Assembly (NCBI GenBank): GCA_963070105.1
Contig: OY718808.1
Coordinates: 5,867,738-5,931,737, forward strand
Reading direction: 5' to 3'
Length of the DNA: 64,000 nucleotides
Origin: Litomosoides sigmodontis
Lineage: Eukaryota > Nematoda > Chromadorea > Rhabditida > Onchocercidae
The notes beneath the pieces are model-generated. The model did no database searches. It worked only from the letters and a program-made list of their open reading frames with translations, and had not been told where the DNA came from. The position numbers were made by a program, and so were the translations under genes. Positions 39,501-51,300 of the stretch are shown here, in pieces (position 1 is the stretch's first letter; the number at the start of each line of letters is the position of its first letter).

Positions 39501-39921
39501 ATAACCGAACAGCATGAATCGATTAAGGGCGAAATTTTCAACGAACACTCAGTTCATTTTTTCGCGAAAGAATTCATATGAGCCACAAAAATTCATTTGG
39601 CGGAGTGGAGAAAAATGACGTATTCTTTTGGCCTAAATTATGCAACAATTCAAAGGAATTGGAAGAAGGAAAGCCAATTTATAAAAGCAAAAAAAAAGAT
39701 TAGGAAAATGTAATTTTCTGTTTTATCAAAATTCAGCAAGGTGGGATAAAGGGAAAACAAAGAAGATGAGTTGGAAAGGTCAGCTCAGACTATGAAATTA
39801 AAAGAATTGTGAAATTTGAGAATGACTGGCAATCAAAAATCCCTTCCACTGCTGGTCATCTTGGTCATCTCCTTCACTTCTTTTGATATTTCCATCTTTT
39901 TGTTTGATACTTTCATACATT

Positions 39922-41708
39922 TCAATATTCTGGACGTTCTACCATACTTTTCAGCGTGTGCCTGTAAAAACGACATTTTAGCTGGCACGCGTCGGTCCAT
40001 TTTCTTTTACAATTTTTATAAATTTCATCTTTCAGAACTTAAAAACGAAAGAGAGAAGAGAAAGGCTTACTGTATTGGATATGGATTGGCGACAGTTTGC
40101 CATGCCAGCTTATCCTCAAACTGCCAATAACCTTGCCTAATCTGTAAGATTCATAATTTGATTTTCAAGTGAAAATCGAACAATTTATTGGAATTTGGAT
40201 GATTTCATAAAAATTATGATAATCGAAGTGAGTGCCTGCAAGAAGCATCGTTGAAAAGTTTTTGAGAGTTTTCAAAAAAATTTTTTAGCGCAAGCAGTGA
40301 GTTTTTTTTTCATATTTTTAAAAATGTTTTTCAAATATGAATTTTAAATTTACAATCTTTTCAGCTAATACTCTCAAAAAGGAAATTTATTTGGGAATTT
40401 CAAATTGTTGCTGTTCAAATTAACAAAACTTATTTTTTCTGCTGGTTTTTTTGAAATGTTTTGCATATCATTTCACCAATTTTAATAACTTGCGTTCGCA
40501 TAAATTCAAGCATACCTCAGGTATCGGCTCTTTATAGGTGCTTTCAAACAGTGCTATTTCGGCAGGATTTGGACTTTTTTCCTCGCCTGTTATCACCTCT
40601 GCACTAAACAAAGCAGCTGGAGTTTGCAAATTTATTGTAAATAAGCGCAAAAGTGCATGATGCATTCAGGAGGAAGGAAGGAAACCTGATCACTTACGGC
40701 TTGTCATCCACGCCGTCCAGCAAATGCGCTGCCCAGCCGCAGTGAAGCATAAGTATGCCGACAATAATTAGCAGTAATGCAAGTGGTAATAAAGCACCAG
40801 CGCTGCAAAAAATTTTTTAGTTTCTACTTTTCCTTCAATTTTGCAATTCTCAATTGCCAGTTTCTTTTAATTCTTTTTGCTTCAATGCTCCTAAATTGAG
40901 CACATCTCAATTCATACCAAATATCAATCAATTGAAATTTAAATTTTAGGTTTATGTGCAACATGAAACTGTTTGATTGATCGGTTTGTGAGAAGTGCAA
41001 ATTCACTGCAGTGCTCTGTGAGTGAAGAATGACACGTAAGCCTAAAAAGTTTGTACGAGCAAATGTGGCAGTGGAATTTTTGCACTGAACACGTACGCCA
41101 GAAGACTATCAAAACAAACGGCACTGCATGTGTCAGATAGTTGTTTAACGATCAGAAGATTTATCGATTGAGTGTTTGAAGACTATCTCGATTTTTCCAC
41201 CAGTATATTCCAGGAAAAGTGCACTTCGGCTGTTTCAAAGCAAAGACGTTGGAATGGATGGCTAGTTAAGTTAGCAGCGATTAATTGCCCGCTCTATCAC
41301 CACTGATCTTATTATCTAAATCCGAGCATACAATGATTTCGAAAATAACTAACATTGTGTAGCACTCAACAGCAATACAAGTAAGTAATAAGCCAAGTAA
41401 AATCATAACGCCAATTGCAAATATTATTGCGCCCAAAATAACCAAACATCTTCTGCAACGTCAAAAGATGATTTCAGATGTAAAATTTAAACTTTTAATG
41501 AAACATTGAAAGGGACTGGCAAACACTATTGCTTCCATTTCAGAACGTTTCCGAATTAGCTCCTGATTTTCAACTTTTCTTCTGATTTCTTTCGTAAAAG
41601 GCGTAACGCTGCTAACCTTGCGGGCCATACGCCAACATAAACAGGCATGCACGGATAGAAAAATATTGGGCATTTTCGTCGTAAATACCACGGCTCATAG
41701 TGAGACAT
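39922..41708 (-). CDS. Unrecognised two-helix membrane protein, 164 residues, 6 exons
   Basis: Function is unknown and I do not recognise the family. Exons: 41617-41708, 41354-41452, 40698-40802, 40516-40603, 40071-40141, 39922-39961. They total 495 nt, 164 residues plus TGA, and every junction is in phase. Residues 1-31 are aromatic- and Cys-containing (MSHYEPWYLRRKCPIFFYPC...). A first membrane helix follows at about 34-58 (LVILGAIIFAIGVMILLGLL), a very short turn, and a second helix at about 65-84 (GALLPLALLLIIVGILMLH). The C-terminal half is hydrophilic (about 98-164), with DGVDDKPAEVITGEEK and a YWQFEDKLAWQTVANPYP stretch. A hairpin membrane topology is inferred. The ATG follows a TTACAG acceptor by about 45 bases. 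The first four exons are well supported by continuity and phase. The last two short exons are less certain. Confidence 0.7.
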
Positions 41709-41747
41709 CCCAATCAATGCAGCTTCTTATTACGCAATGAGCGATCA

Positions 41748-41760
41748 GTGCCTGTAACAT
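41748..41760 (-). promoter_or_regulatory. Probable 5' splice acceptor (cis or trans) of the two-helix gene
   Basis: On the minus strand, atgttacag|gc lies about 45 bases before the ATG at 41708. It suits spliced-leader addition or a 5'-UTR intron. No upstream exon can be identified from sequence alone. Confidence 0.35.
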
Positions 41761-42944
41761 TTACTGTATTTGCAATTGCTAAACTTCTGAATTCTCTCAT
41801 CACAAAAAGCAGCACCGACGGATTGAACTGACGTAAAATTCAATTTTGATCGCATTTATTTGCTCGCAAGCATTCACGCTCAGCGAGCAGACAGACATAT
41901 GTGAGAATATCAAAATGAATAGGAAAAGTTACATTTAGTTTAGCACAATTGAAATTCATCTTTAAAGCATTAGGAAAATAAAGTGACTGTGACTGCTGAC
42001 TGTTCACTGAGTAACCTGAATAGGAAGCACATGTGAAGTTTAAAATTCACTCAACGACTAAATTAACAATGAAAATGAAATTACGCTATTCATTAAATTG
42101 TGCTAATATTTAATTTGCAGAATTCGTCTGACCATTAGACACAAAATGAACGAAAAATTGCATAATAATGTTAAACCGATGAATATTTCAGATTTGTTTC
42201 AGTGAATTGAATTCTATTTTAGGCTTGTTCGGACATCGCATTTAATGAAGTCAGTGGAAATCTTACTTACTAGTAATACAATATCGCTTGAGGATATATG
42301 ATATGTATACGGTGGAGAAAAATGGCGAGGAGAAGAGCTGAGACTCGTTCTCGAGTTAGATGGAAAGAAAAGTACAGGAAGAAGCTAACTAACTGGCACG
42401 AGCATAGCGCACATGTCTCAACCTCAGCACTAGCACAACCAACAGCACATCAGGTGCAGCTGCAGCTCCTCCATCTGCAGGCCCTAACTTGACGATTACC
42501 GTCAATAATTTGCTAGCTGCCTTCAAGTAACACTTTACAACTTATTGGCAGTTTTCCTTCGAACTTTTGCGCTTTTGCCTCACATAAATTCCGATCTCAG
42601 TCTGCATCTTTCACATTTCAGCAAATGATAAGTTAAAAAATATTATCGATTTGCTATTTTTTCATTTAAAAATTTTAAATAGCTGCGTTACATTCTGTAT
42701 TTGTAACGTTTAACAATTTTAAATTTATCGGAAGTACAATTTCTTTGTCTCAGAAAATAACAAAATTTGAAATATCACATGAACTTTCAAAAAAACAATT
42801 AATCGAGTACTTTAATGGTTAAAATCACAATTATACGAAATTTGTTTATCTGAAACAACAGAGAAATTCTTCCAGTGGTCGCTGAGAATATTCAACTATT
42901 GTTGGACCATAAAATTACTGTTATCAAATCATCCGCAATGAGTT

Positions 42945-43080
42945 AATGATTTTTGATCTAGAAATATCGGAATGATGAATTCAGTCTTGTATTAAAACTA
43001 ACGAAATTTCGAAATTAGGTATGAAAAAGATTTCGGCCTGAAAGTTTCCAATTCATTTTCCAGCATTCTCTGTGGTTAAT
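42945..43080 (+). repeat. 136-bp repeat, copy A (inverted with respect to copy B)
   Basis: The sequence matches the reverse complement of 45289-45424 over its whole length. I count four substitutions, all transitions, and no gap. It starts AATGATTTTTGATC and ends TGTGGTTAAT. Flanking sequence diverges sharply on the left. It contains no open frame of note. Confidence 0.9.
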
Positions 43081-45288
43081 TAGTTATTTCGTGCAGAGAA
43101 ATATAAATTCAAAAGACCCGTAAATCTCATAAATACTGATAGAATAGAAAGTATTTGAAATGAATGAATAGGTAATTAAGAAATGAGGAATACGTAGAAA
43201 AATTAGATTTTACAAAGCGAAAGCAAATGCTATTTTCATTCTAACATGTAATATCGAATAGCTTGAGAATAAGTACGGAATTATTGAGCAGTTAAAATTG
43301 GGTTTAATGAAATGGAACACCAAAACTGTTTGTGATTCCAAAACAGTTTAATTTTCCATTCAATTCCACCTCATTTCAACAAATTCGACACCAACAACAC
43401 TAGCAACGATATATTTTTTTAATTTTCGTATGCCTGAATTCACTGATCGGCCATGCCTTTATGAACTGATCGTTGATTGAATGTAGAATACTATCATATT
43501 GAATCTTTTATTTCAGTAAAGTCCCCAGTTATGATGAAAATTTCAAAAAATATACATTAACTAAGCAGTGCCTAAATTGTCTTGCAAATCATTTCTGATA
43601 AAATTGAAAAAAAAAAGCAAATCATATTAAATCTTTTAAATTTTAAGCATGCTTAAATACGAGCGCCTGTCCAATAAGTACAATTTGAATTGCTGTAATT
43701 ATTTAATAACTAAAATAGGATATAAATGAGAAATAAAAAGGAAACGAAGCAGAGAGATTTGAAGTAAAACCGTTCCAAGAAACAAAACTGTCGAATAAAT
43801 TTGGATGGAGCGCTGCAAACCGGTTTGTTTTTCGAAATACCTGTTGCAGATTTCAGAAATGAATGAATCAGTCTTTGTTTAAACTTCGAATCACATCTAC
43901 AGTTTGTATTTAAATAGGAATAGTTATAAATTCTCAGAAGTTTTCTTTCAAATTACACAAATATTTTTTTCTCAAATTAATGACCACCCACATGCCAAGA
44001 ACTTAGTTTTGATAAATTTAGTCGCAACTACCACAGTCCGTAAGCTCCCAATTGATTTAAAATTCAAGAAATTGAAGTGAAATTTGCAATTTCATGCGTA
44101 AACGATACATCGAATTTTCCTGCTTCATTCATCGTAAAATATCTCTTTGCAGAAACGGAATGGTGAAGCAGCGATGTTTTGATATTTGAACAGTCCTGTT
44201 TTCAAATTAAGAGATTTATCTGACCACCGGTGTGATACATTTTCTACGAATAACATTAATAATGAAATGGTAATGATTCATGCAACTTTTGTTAATTTAT
44301 ATTATATATAGAAATAATTAGAAGCAGAATACGAAACCTATTAAAAAATTCGATTCAGGCAATCAGGTTTTATTTTAAGAAATTAGCAATTTGACGTTGA
44401 AAATGCCAGAAAAGCAGTCAACGATGGAGATTTACCCAAGCCAACCTAAAATAATTTTTGGGATTATGAATCACTTCTTTTTTTCATTATTATTTAAAAC
44501 AACTTATTTCGCAGTAAGGCTCAAAAACGATAAAAGGCAATATACAATAAAACGATGAAAACTCATTCATCGAGATCATCGATAAATGTCTGATAAAATG
44601 ACAATCGATACGGTTTTCATAGTATCTGTGGGAGACAGCATACTAATCAGACTGCATTTGTAAACAACAGTAAACTCTACGAAGATTAGAAAGACAATCA
44701 CAAAAAACTACGATCGTTTAAAATAGTACGAACGATAAGAAGAAAGCCAGAAGTTTCTACCATATTCTAAAAATACGCGCAGTGGAACATGAATCACTGA
44801 ATAAAAAATTTCTAATTTTCCATAATTATTATTGACATTCTACGAAGAAATCATGACTGAAGAGTTCGCACCAAATACAATGTGACCTACGGACAACAAG
44901 GCATCCTGAAATTCGCACCAGTTTTTAGAATTTCATTCCCCCAAACTGCTAAGCATATCGCGCTTTACGTCTTAGCTTCTTGCAGTTGAAAATCCACTGA
45001 AAAATCTAAAATAAAATTATATGAACAGAAATGAAATTTGGACTTCTAGCAAACATTTCTAAAACTGCAAACAAGTATCTTAAAAATCTTAATATAGAAG
45101 TTCCATACATCGCAGAGAGAAAAAAGAGACTTTATTTTCATTAGAAATCTTTTAATTTCAAGGAATCCAAACAAACTTTTACTGAAGTATCAATAACTTC
45201 CCGTGTTGCAGAAACAGAGGGTGGACAGCGATGCGAAAGTCCTTGAGCAAGTGCATCCTGTTCATGCTTTAATGCAAAGTCAGCATTA

Positions 45289-45424
45289 ATTGACCATAGA
45301 GAATGCTGGAAAATGAATTGGAAACTTTCAGACCAAAATCTTTTTCATACCTAATTTCGAAATTTCGTTAGTTTTAATACAAGACTGAATTCATCATTCC
45401 GATATTTCTAGATCAAAAATCATT
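45289..45424 (-). repeat. 136-bp repeat, copy B (inverted partner of copy A)
   Basis: This is the reverse-complement partner of 42945-43080, about 97% identical by eye. The two copies point at each other across about 2.2 kb. Neither copy has obvious terminal inverted repeats of its own, so whether this is a dispersed short element or a single inverted duplication cannot be told from one window. Confidence 0.9.
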
Positions 45425-46052
45425 CAGAGTCCGAAATTAACTTCGTTGTTTATTCAGTTCGAATAAAACTCTTCTTTTTGACATTTCCAAAGAAATATCA
45501 CAAAAAATTGAAAAGAAATACAAAGAAATGTTGAATCCTATCTGTTTAGATAATCAACCTTGTATACGAAACATTTCGAATTGAGTAGTGTTTCTCCAAC
45601 GGAAAATTTCCAGTTTGATGACAGCCCTCCCCAGTCAGAATTCTAAAAAATTTCTGGAGTTGTTTCCATAGAATTCTGTTTTTTCTTAATTGGTTACTTC
45701 ACAAGAAAGAGTCAAGCTTTAGTTTCATTCTTACAATTCTACTTATGGGAACGACGTTATAATTCGCTAACACTTTCCTATCTTTAAAAACGTTTGTAAA
45801 AAATTGCACTCAATTAGTGCCTTCCATACTTATTACTATTGCAAAATTATGTGCATACTAGAACAAGAAAACGACGATATATATCGTTCAGCGAAAGTTG
45901 GCGTTCTGGTGATGTAGCTAGCACTCGGTATATCAAACACGATAGTGAGCATTTCTCGGCCAAACATTTGTCTATAATAGAAAAGAAAAATACTCCGTTA
46001 GCACGGTATGATATTCATAAGCAAAATTTGTAGATTCTTAAATTATAAAAAT

Positions 46053-46829
46053 TCAATGGATTTTTGCAAACTGATTTTCAATAAATGTAATAATAAGCGC
46101 ACATATGAACAAAAAGGCACTAAAGTAAATTAACAATGAACTTTCGAGAGTTATTGTACCTGTTGGAGTATTACAAACCACTTGTTCTACTGCAGTACAA
46201 TCTTTATCTTCGGAGTATGTAATATTTTCAGAGATAGATCGACCATTGAAATTGTGAAACTGATTTTTCTCATTGAGCTGATGGAACGAATCATCCAAAG
46301 AAGCAAAATACCCTGAAATCTTAATGAGTCACTACATCCCACATGTTCAAATGATTTAGTGACAATAATTAAAGCAACAAGAAAATAGGACCCAGCATAT
46401 ACTTCTCGATAATGAACCACTGCACTAGCAACTTATCCTTTCTTTCCTAGCAATTATTCATCTCAAATATCTAGTGCGATTGTAGAAAGGAGCCTCTACT
46501 GAATGTCGAATTTTTAAAACATGTCCATACTATAATAGACAACTACCAGGTAATCTGTAATTAACGAGCCAGTCAAGACATTTCAGGTCATCGACATCGT
46601 TCTCCTCTAGAGATTTGTCGTCCACTCCATCACTTCTCCGTCCTTCATTCTCTTCCACTGTGTCCACCACTTCAACTGGCATTAAAAACAGATCATTACG
46701 CCAATTAAATGCCTCACAAAGGAAACCTGCAAATAAAATCGCCAGATCGGTAGCGTCGCAGGTAACTCACGAACATACCTCCAAATTTCAACATTGAACA
46801 CATTTCTTGACGGTGTTTTTCCCAGTAAT
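46053..46829 (-). CDS. 3' exons of an unrecognised protein with a C-terminal membrane anchor
   Basis: Function is unknown. Three exons join cleanly in phase: 46779-46829, 46547-46726 and 46053-46312. They encode about 163 residues ending at TGA 46055-46053. The predicted chain starts YWEKHRQEMCSMLKFGG, continues FLCEAFNWRNDLFLMPVE, then an acidic linker (VDTVEENEGRRSDGVDD), an ENIT N-glycosylation site, and Cys-containing EQVVCNTP. It ends in a single hydrophobic helix (LLIYFSAFLFICALIITFI) and a nine-residue tail. This suggests a type I or tail-anchored membrane protein. The 5' part is missing. A possible upstream exon at 47577-47675 encodes VYSCKGKCREVYRKVLNFAD, and a linking exon near 46960-47055 would fit phase, but both use weak splice sites. 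I could not find a start codon. Confidence 0.55.
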
Positions 46830-47576
46830 CTAAAGCACGTCATTATCAGAAGTACCATAACAGTGCCACCACAGCCCCAACCCCTCTCAACAACACGATA
46901 ATTTCGAAGGAGCATCTCGAAATGGTCGAGCCGACTGATGAAACTCAACGTCTCACATCGGGTCATCGTCAGTGTGTTGGCATGCAACACTTCTTGCGTG
47001 CAGCGTTTTATCCGTGGGCTTCTTGCAGTGGCAGACAAATTTTGCGAGCTGATCGCAAGCACATGTAATTGTCACGCTTGCGACATCACAGAAATGCGAA
47101 CAGTGAATGTTAATTGACGATTTTAAGAGACTAATCATCGAGCGGAAAGTCGATGAGTACGCCGACGCAGTGCATTGAGACATCGAACTGTGGTCATCGA
47201 AAGTGTTTTTTTTTTCATTTTGAACAGAGAAAAGTGAAATGAAGGAAGTGTTCCGTTGTCTTTCGATGGGCGATGATGCATTTTTCAGATGTCTCCCGCA
47301 TTTCTCATTCCAATCTACTGAAATGACTTGTACAATTAATTGCATAAAGCTAATTTCAAGGAAAGAAAATACGGACAGTTCCAACATTGCCCATTGAAAT
47401 TTTAGCACAAATAAGGTCAGTTTACTTTCGTTTGTGTCAGTTATTGTAAATCTTAAATAATTTCATCCATCTAATCCTATGAAAGTAGGAGTGACAACCA
47501 AAAAAGGGAAGTAGCCAACCTTATCAGCTTGGTAAAGCCTACCAAGAATTATGCGTAGCTGTGACAACCGCACTAC

Positions 47577-47675
47577 GGCAAATTTCGAGAATCCTCATAT
47601 TCGTTTGAAAATTTATCCGCGAAGTTCAAAACTTTTCGATAGACTTCACGACACTTTCCTTTACAGGAATAAACG
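47577..47675 (-). other. Possible upstream exon of the membrane-anchored protein gene
   Basis: A good acceptor (AAGATTTCAG ending at 47676) opens a frame encoding VYSCKGKCREVYRKVLNFAD and then KFSNEYEDSRNLP, closed by a stop just past a GTAGTG donor at 47576. The Cys-x3-Cys pair and charged helix look coding. The join to the 46829 exon needs one more weakly spliced exon, so membership in that gene is only suggested. Confidence 0.3.
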
Positions 47676-48166
47676 CTGAAATCTTCCGTGGCCTTTGGTC
47701 GAAGTACCGAAATACTTCAGAGGAATACATTACGATTTACGTGAAATAATCAACGCATTTATGCTAAAACAATAATAATAGCAATGATCTGACAATACTT
47801 TTCGTGAAAGAAATTGATAAATTTAATTCTTCAATATTTGAATAGATGATACGCCTACGTAGGGTACCACGTGCCTTTCACTACTTTTTTTGCATTTCGA
47901 CCATAATTACCTTCAAGTAATAAATCTCACTCAGCTTCTGAAACTTCGCTGGAAAACAGTTTTAAAAACTGGAAATATTGCGATAAATTGACCTGATCGG
48001 AATGTTTATTTTACTATGTTAAAAATAGGCGAATTGATGTAACTAAGTTGAAAAAGTAAAATTTAATTTTAATATGCGAACTTGTCAGAGATATTGAACT
48101 TTGCATTTGATTTTACAGGACACATCAATCACCCACAAAAAAGTTTATAAATTTACGAAAGAACAA

Positions 48167-48172
48167 TTTATT
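48167..48172 (-). terminator. Candidate polyadenylation signal of legumain
   Basis: The plus strand TTTATT reads AATAAA on the minus strand, about 165 bases past the legumain stop codon. It is the first canonical hexamer after the coding region. Confidence 0.45.
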
Positions 48173-48338
48173 CGAGCAGAAGCATAAATCAAATTTGGCA
48201 GCAGAAAAAAACGATGCTTAAAATTTAAATCGAACTTCTAGCAAACTCATAGGTTGTTGTAGGGTAAAGTAATTTTAATGGAACAAAAGGAACAGAAAAA
48301 AATAAACGATGAAGGAAATATATGGCGATAATTGAGTT

Positions 48339-51300
48339 TCAGAAAATTCCTTGAATTTCAATGTTGTCGCATGCGTTAAACATCGCACGAATTGTTGTCG
48401 CTGAGTCAATTCCAGCATCACACAAATTGGCAAACACATACGTGTACTTAAGAGCGTACGGATTCTGAAACAGGAAAATGAAGAAATGATAATTTAACTG
48501 AAGATGTGAGGAGCTAATATTGCTTCATAATGCATTTTTTTATTAGCTTAAACAATCGTATATTAAAATAAATTTGACAGTTTAATTAAATATTTAAATC
48601 GAAAAGGGAAAGTACATGTTTTGAGAGGGAAAGAATTATAACCAAAGTATTGAAGGTATCAGTGCGATCAATGAATCCTATCGTTAGGGAAGAAGTAAAC
48701 GGTACGACGGAAATATCGCACACGGCAGATGTCTATCAACCTTTTACAAATTTATAAAATGCTATGCTCCTTTCATGCTTCACGCCTTAAAGTACTAGTT
48801 AGCAATTGCACAGTACATTTAATTACTTTTACCGTTACTTGGGACAACAGTAAACAGTAAAGATGGTTGAATGGGTTAGTGCGGTAGATGAGAAATAGCA
48901 TACGTGGCCAAGATTGAAGCACAGTTGGTGGAACGCTTTGATCACATCATCAAAGCAATTTAGCGACTCGATCGCCGATGGCGTCGAATCGATGAGGGAG
49001 GAGTGCTGTAAGTGCGACTGATTCGATGCAATTGTCCATAGCAGTGATTTCATAAATGTCTCGAAATATTCTCGTTTCTGGAATGGCAGATGACTGTCAT
49101 TGGTGAACACATCTTTGTTTGCAATGTAAAACAAAACTGAAATTGTAATTTGAAATTTGGAGAAAACAAAAAATTATAGCACAAATGGCTTACCATTGTT
49201 AATTTCTCGATTTTATGTTGGAAGCGATTTCGTTCGCGCTCTGTTTTCGCTTCACGCACTTCCTTCTCAAGCATTCGAAGATGAATTTCACGCGAAGGCC
49301 AAGCAATTATTGCTTCACTTTCAATTTCCTCCTAAAAATGATCAAATTAACTGTGGAAACGGTGCACGTACAGAACGGTTGGCTACTTTCAAATGAAATA
49401 AATAAATTAAATTATATTTGAATTAGTATAAGTTGACATGGGAAGTTAGATGCTATATTTTGTGATTTTATTCAACTTCTGAATAAATATTGTGATACCG
49501 AATTGTAACCAGCGTTCTTCGCGTCAACTTTTTTATCGCCTAAATAGTAAGCTACGTAATCTCTGCCAATTTTTAAATCGCCGTAATGCATCACATGACT
49601 TGTGTTCGTTTCTTTCTTGACAATTTGGAATTGCGAAGCCAATGTTTCATTGTTCAAATCTTCCTAACACAAAAGAAGAAAAATTAAAAAAGAAGCAACG
49701 CTTTGAAATAGAAAATGAAAAGAAGAAAAAATAAAGAAATAGAAAATGTTCATAAAGATTGTCGGACAGCGAACAAAAAGATTTCTTGCAAAGCGATTGA
49801 TTGGGTCATTTCAACGATTAGCGAAAATTTTCACAGTTTCAATTGATTTTCACTGCTTGCTAACAGAAACGATCGTAAAAATGAACTTTCACGCTAACTT
49901 GTCAAATTTACAAATTCGAAAAACCTTAAATGATTGTTGTTGTGACTGTTGTGCTTTTTTTCGCAACGAGCAGGCAATATCGCTTTTCCAAAAAAGAATT
50001 TTAGAAAGGGACAAACTAATTTGAGAGAACTAGCCTTCTCGGAGTCGAGAATCCAATTGATGGAGAAGCAATCGCCAAGACAAGGCAACTCCATCGTATT
50101 CTCACAATAGCAACCCCAAGAGCTCTCATGCGCATTTGACGCTGTTACCGCATAAACTGCAAAAATTAAAAGGCGCTTCTGGCTATTTCACAACAAGTGG
50201 ACATTTTTGCCTTCTGAAGGACTTCAAAACAAACCGTTAATGTGCTTAGATAGAACTTTTGCGAACATTGAGCCACTTTCGCATGCTTCCATATAAAACA
50301 CAAGCCTTCCAAACTTCTTCATTCTGTGCATTCCTTCTAGCGCATTGTTTAAATCTTTAACAGTTAGCTGAAACAAACAATTTTTAATAAGTTTGGAAAA
50401 ACTAACAGCGTGATAGGTACTGATAAATGATAAACTTACTTTAAATGTTTCAAAAGCTAAATAGTAAACAAACCATGGAATTCGGAAAGGACACTGATCC
50501 AAAACCTCCGTGGTCTGTGAAGTAGACAAATATGTGATCGTTGCGAGTACTGCTCACTACTTTCCCGTTACCGCCCTTTATCGCTCTTTTATTTCCACTT
50601 AAAACTGCCAGGAAATTTTCCGGGGTGACATCGTCCCCCGAATAGTCAACTTTAACACCTTTGTAAACGTCGGTACCATTAGGCATATGAAATATTTTGC
50701 CTGGATATGGATTGCTGTAAAAAAGTGTTTTTGACAGAAAATGAAATTTCAGCTTTTCACATTTTCAAGTTTAATTCAGTGCGCCAAGAACGGAAGAGCT
50801 TATCACTCACTTATTCCTAGTGTTTTTGTTAGAGGCAAAAAACTTACTTCACATTATGAGCAATATCGTCGTACATCATCGTAATGATATTCTTTTCCGG
50901 AATGCCATGACTTCTAACAACGTGATATGCGTGGCATACATCTGACTAGAATGAAAATCGACACTTGGTAATTTTATTCATTATTTTCGAAATTTAAGAC
51001 GCTTAACATATGATGATTATAAACAAAGGAGAAAAGAAACATCTACTAGGAGCTAGCCGAATAATAAGAAGAAGCAAAGATGTATGGCTATTGTGAAACG
51101 AGAGAATTTCCAGATGAAAATAAAAGTAGTTGAGAGGCTACCTGATGACGATAATTATACCAGCCATTAGAACCAGCAACCAGTACCACCCAGGTCTCCT
51201 TCTTTTCATGCGGCTTTTCTGTTCCTTCGTCGTACACATCCTCGAATCTGAAACATTTTAGCATGTTTTGCAAAATTTGCACCGTTTATTTTTTAAATAG

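Larger units (their letters stand above)
32575..39921. other. Gene-poor spacer upstream of the RIN-like gene
   Basis: Here, 7.3 kb separates the tentative RIN-like start from the next gene. It probably holds the RIN-like promoter and possibly untranslated or alternative first exons. I see the (GA)n tract, a short hairpin at 36541-36577, imperfect repeats at 35330-35500 and scattered open frames (for example 37759-37959 and 39214-39477 on the minus strand) without splice-consistent partners. No recognisable gene was found. Confidence 0.55.
41761..46052. other. Gene-poor spacer with inverted repeat copies
   Basis: No supported gene was found in this 4.3 kb. It contains both copies of the 136-bp inverted repeat (42945-43080 and 45289-45424) and a plus-strand open stretch at 42428-42530 with a Ser/Thr/Ala-rich predicted sequence. 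The rest is AT-rich without coding signal. Confidence 0.55.
46830..48338. other. Spacer and possible 5' part of the membrane-anchored protein gene
   Basis: This stretch contains the possible exon above and a long minus-strand open frame (46953-47408, 151 codons) overlapping a second open frame (46682-47062). Neither frame continues across the best splice sites as a recognisable protein. The 3' UTR of legumain occupies the right end. Confidence 0.45.

Noticed and set aside
46953..47408. 151-codon minus-strand frame with several cysteines
   Set aside because: It overlaps another open frame, has no splice sites in phase with the adjacent supported exons, and shows no recognised motif.
49746..50024. 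92-codon plus-strand frame near legumain exon 6
   Set aside because: It lies opposite the legumain intron and exon edge, with no motif and no splice context on the plus strand.
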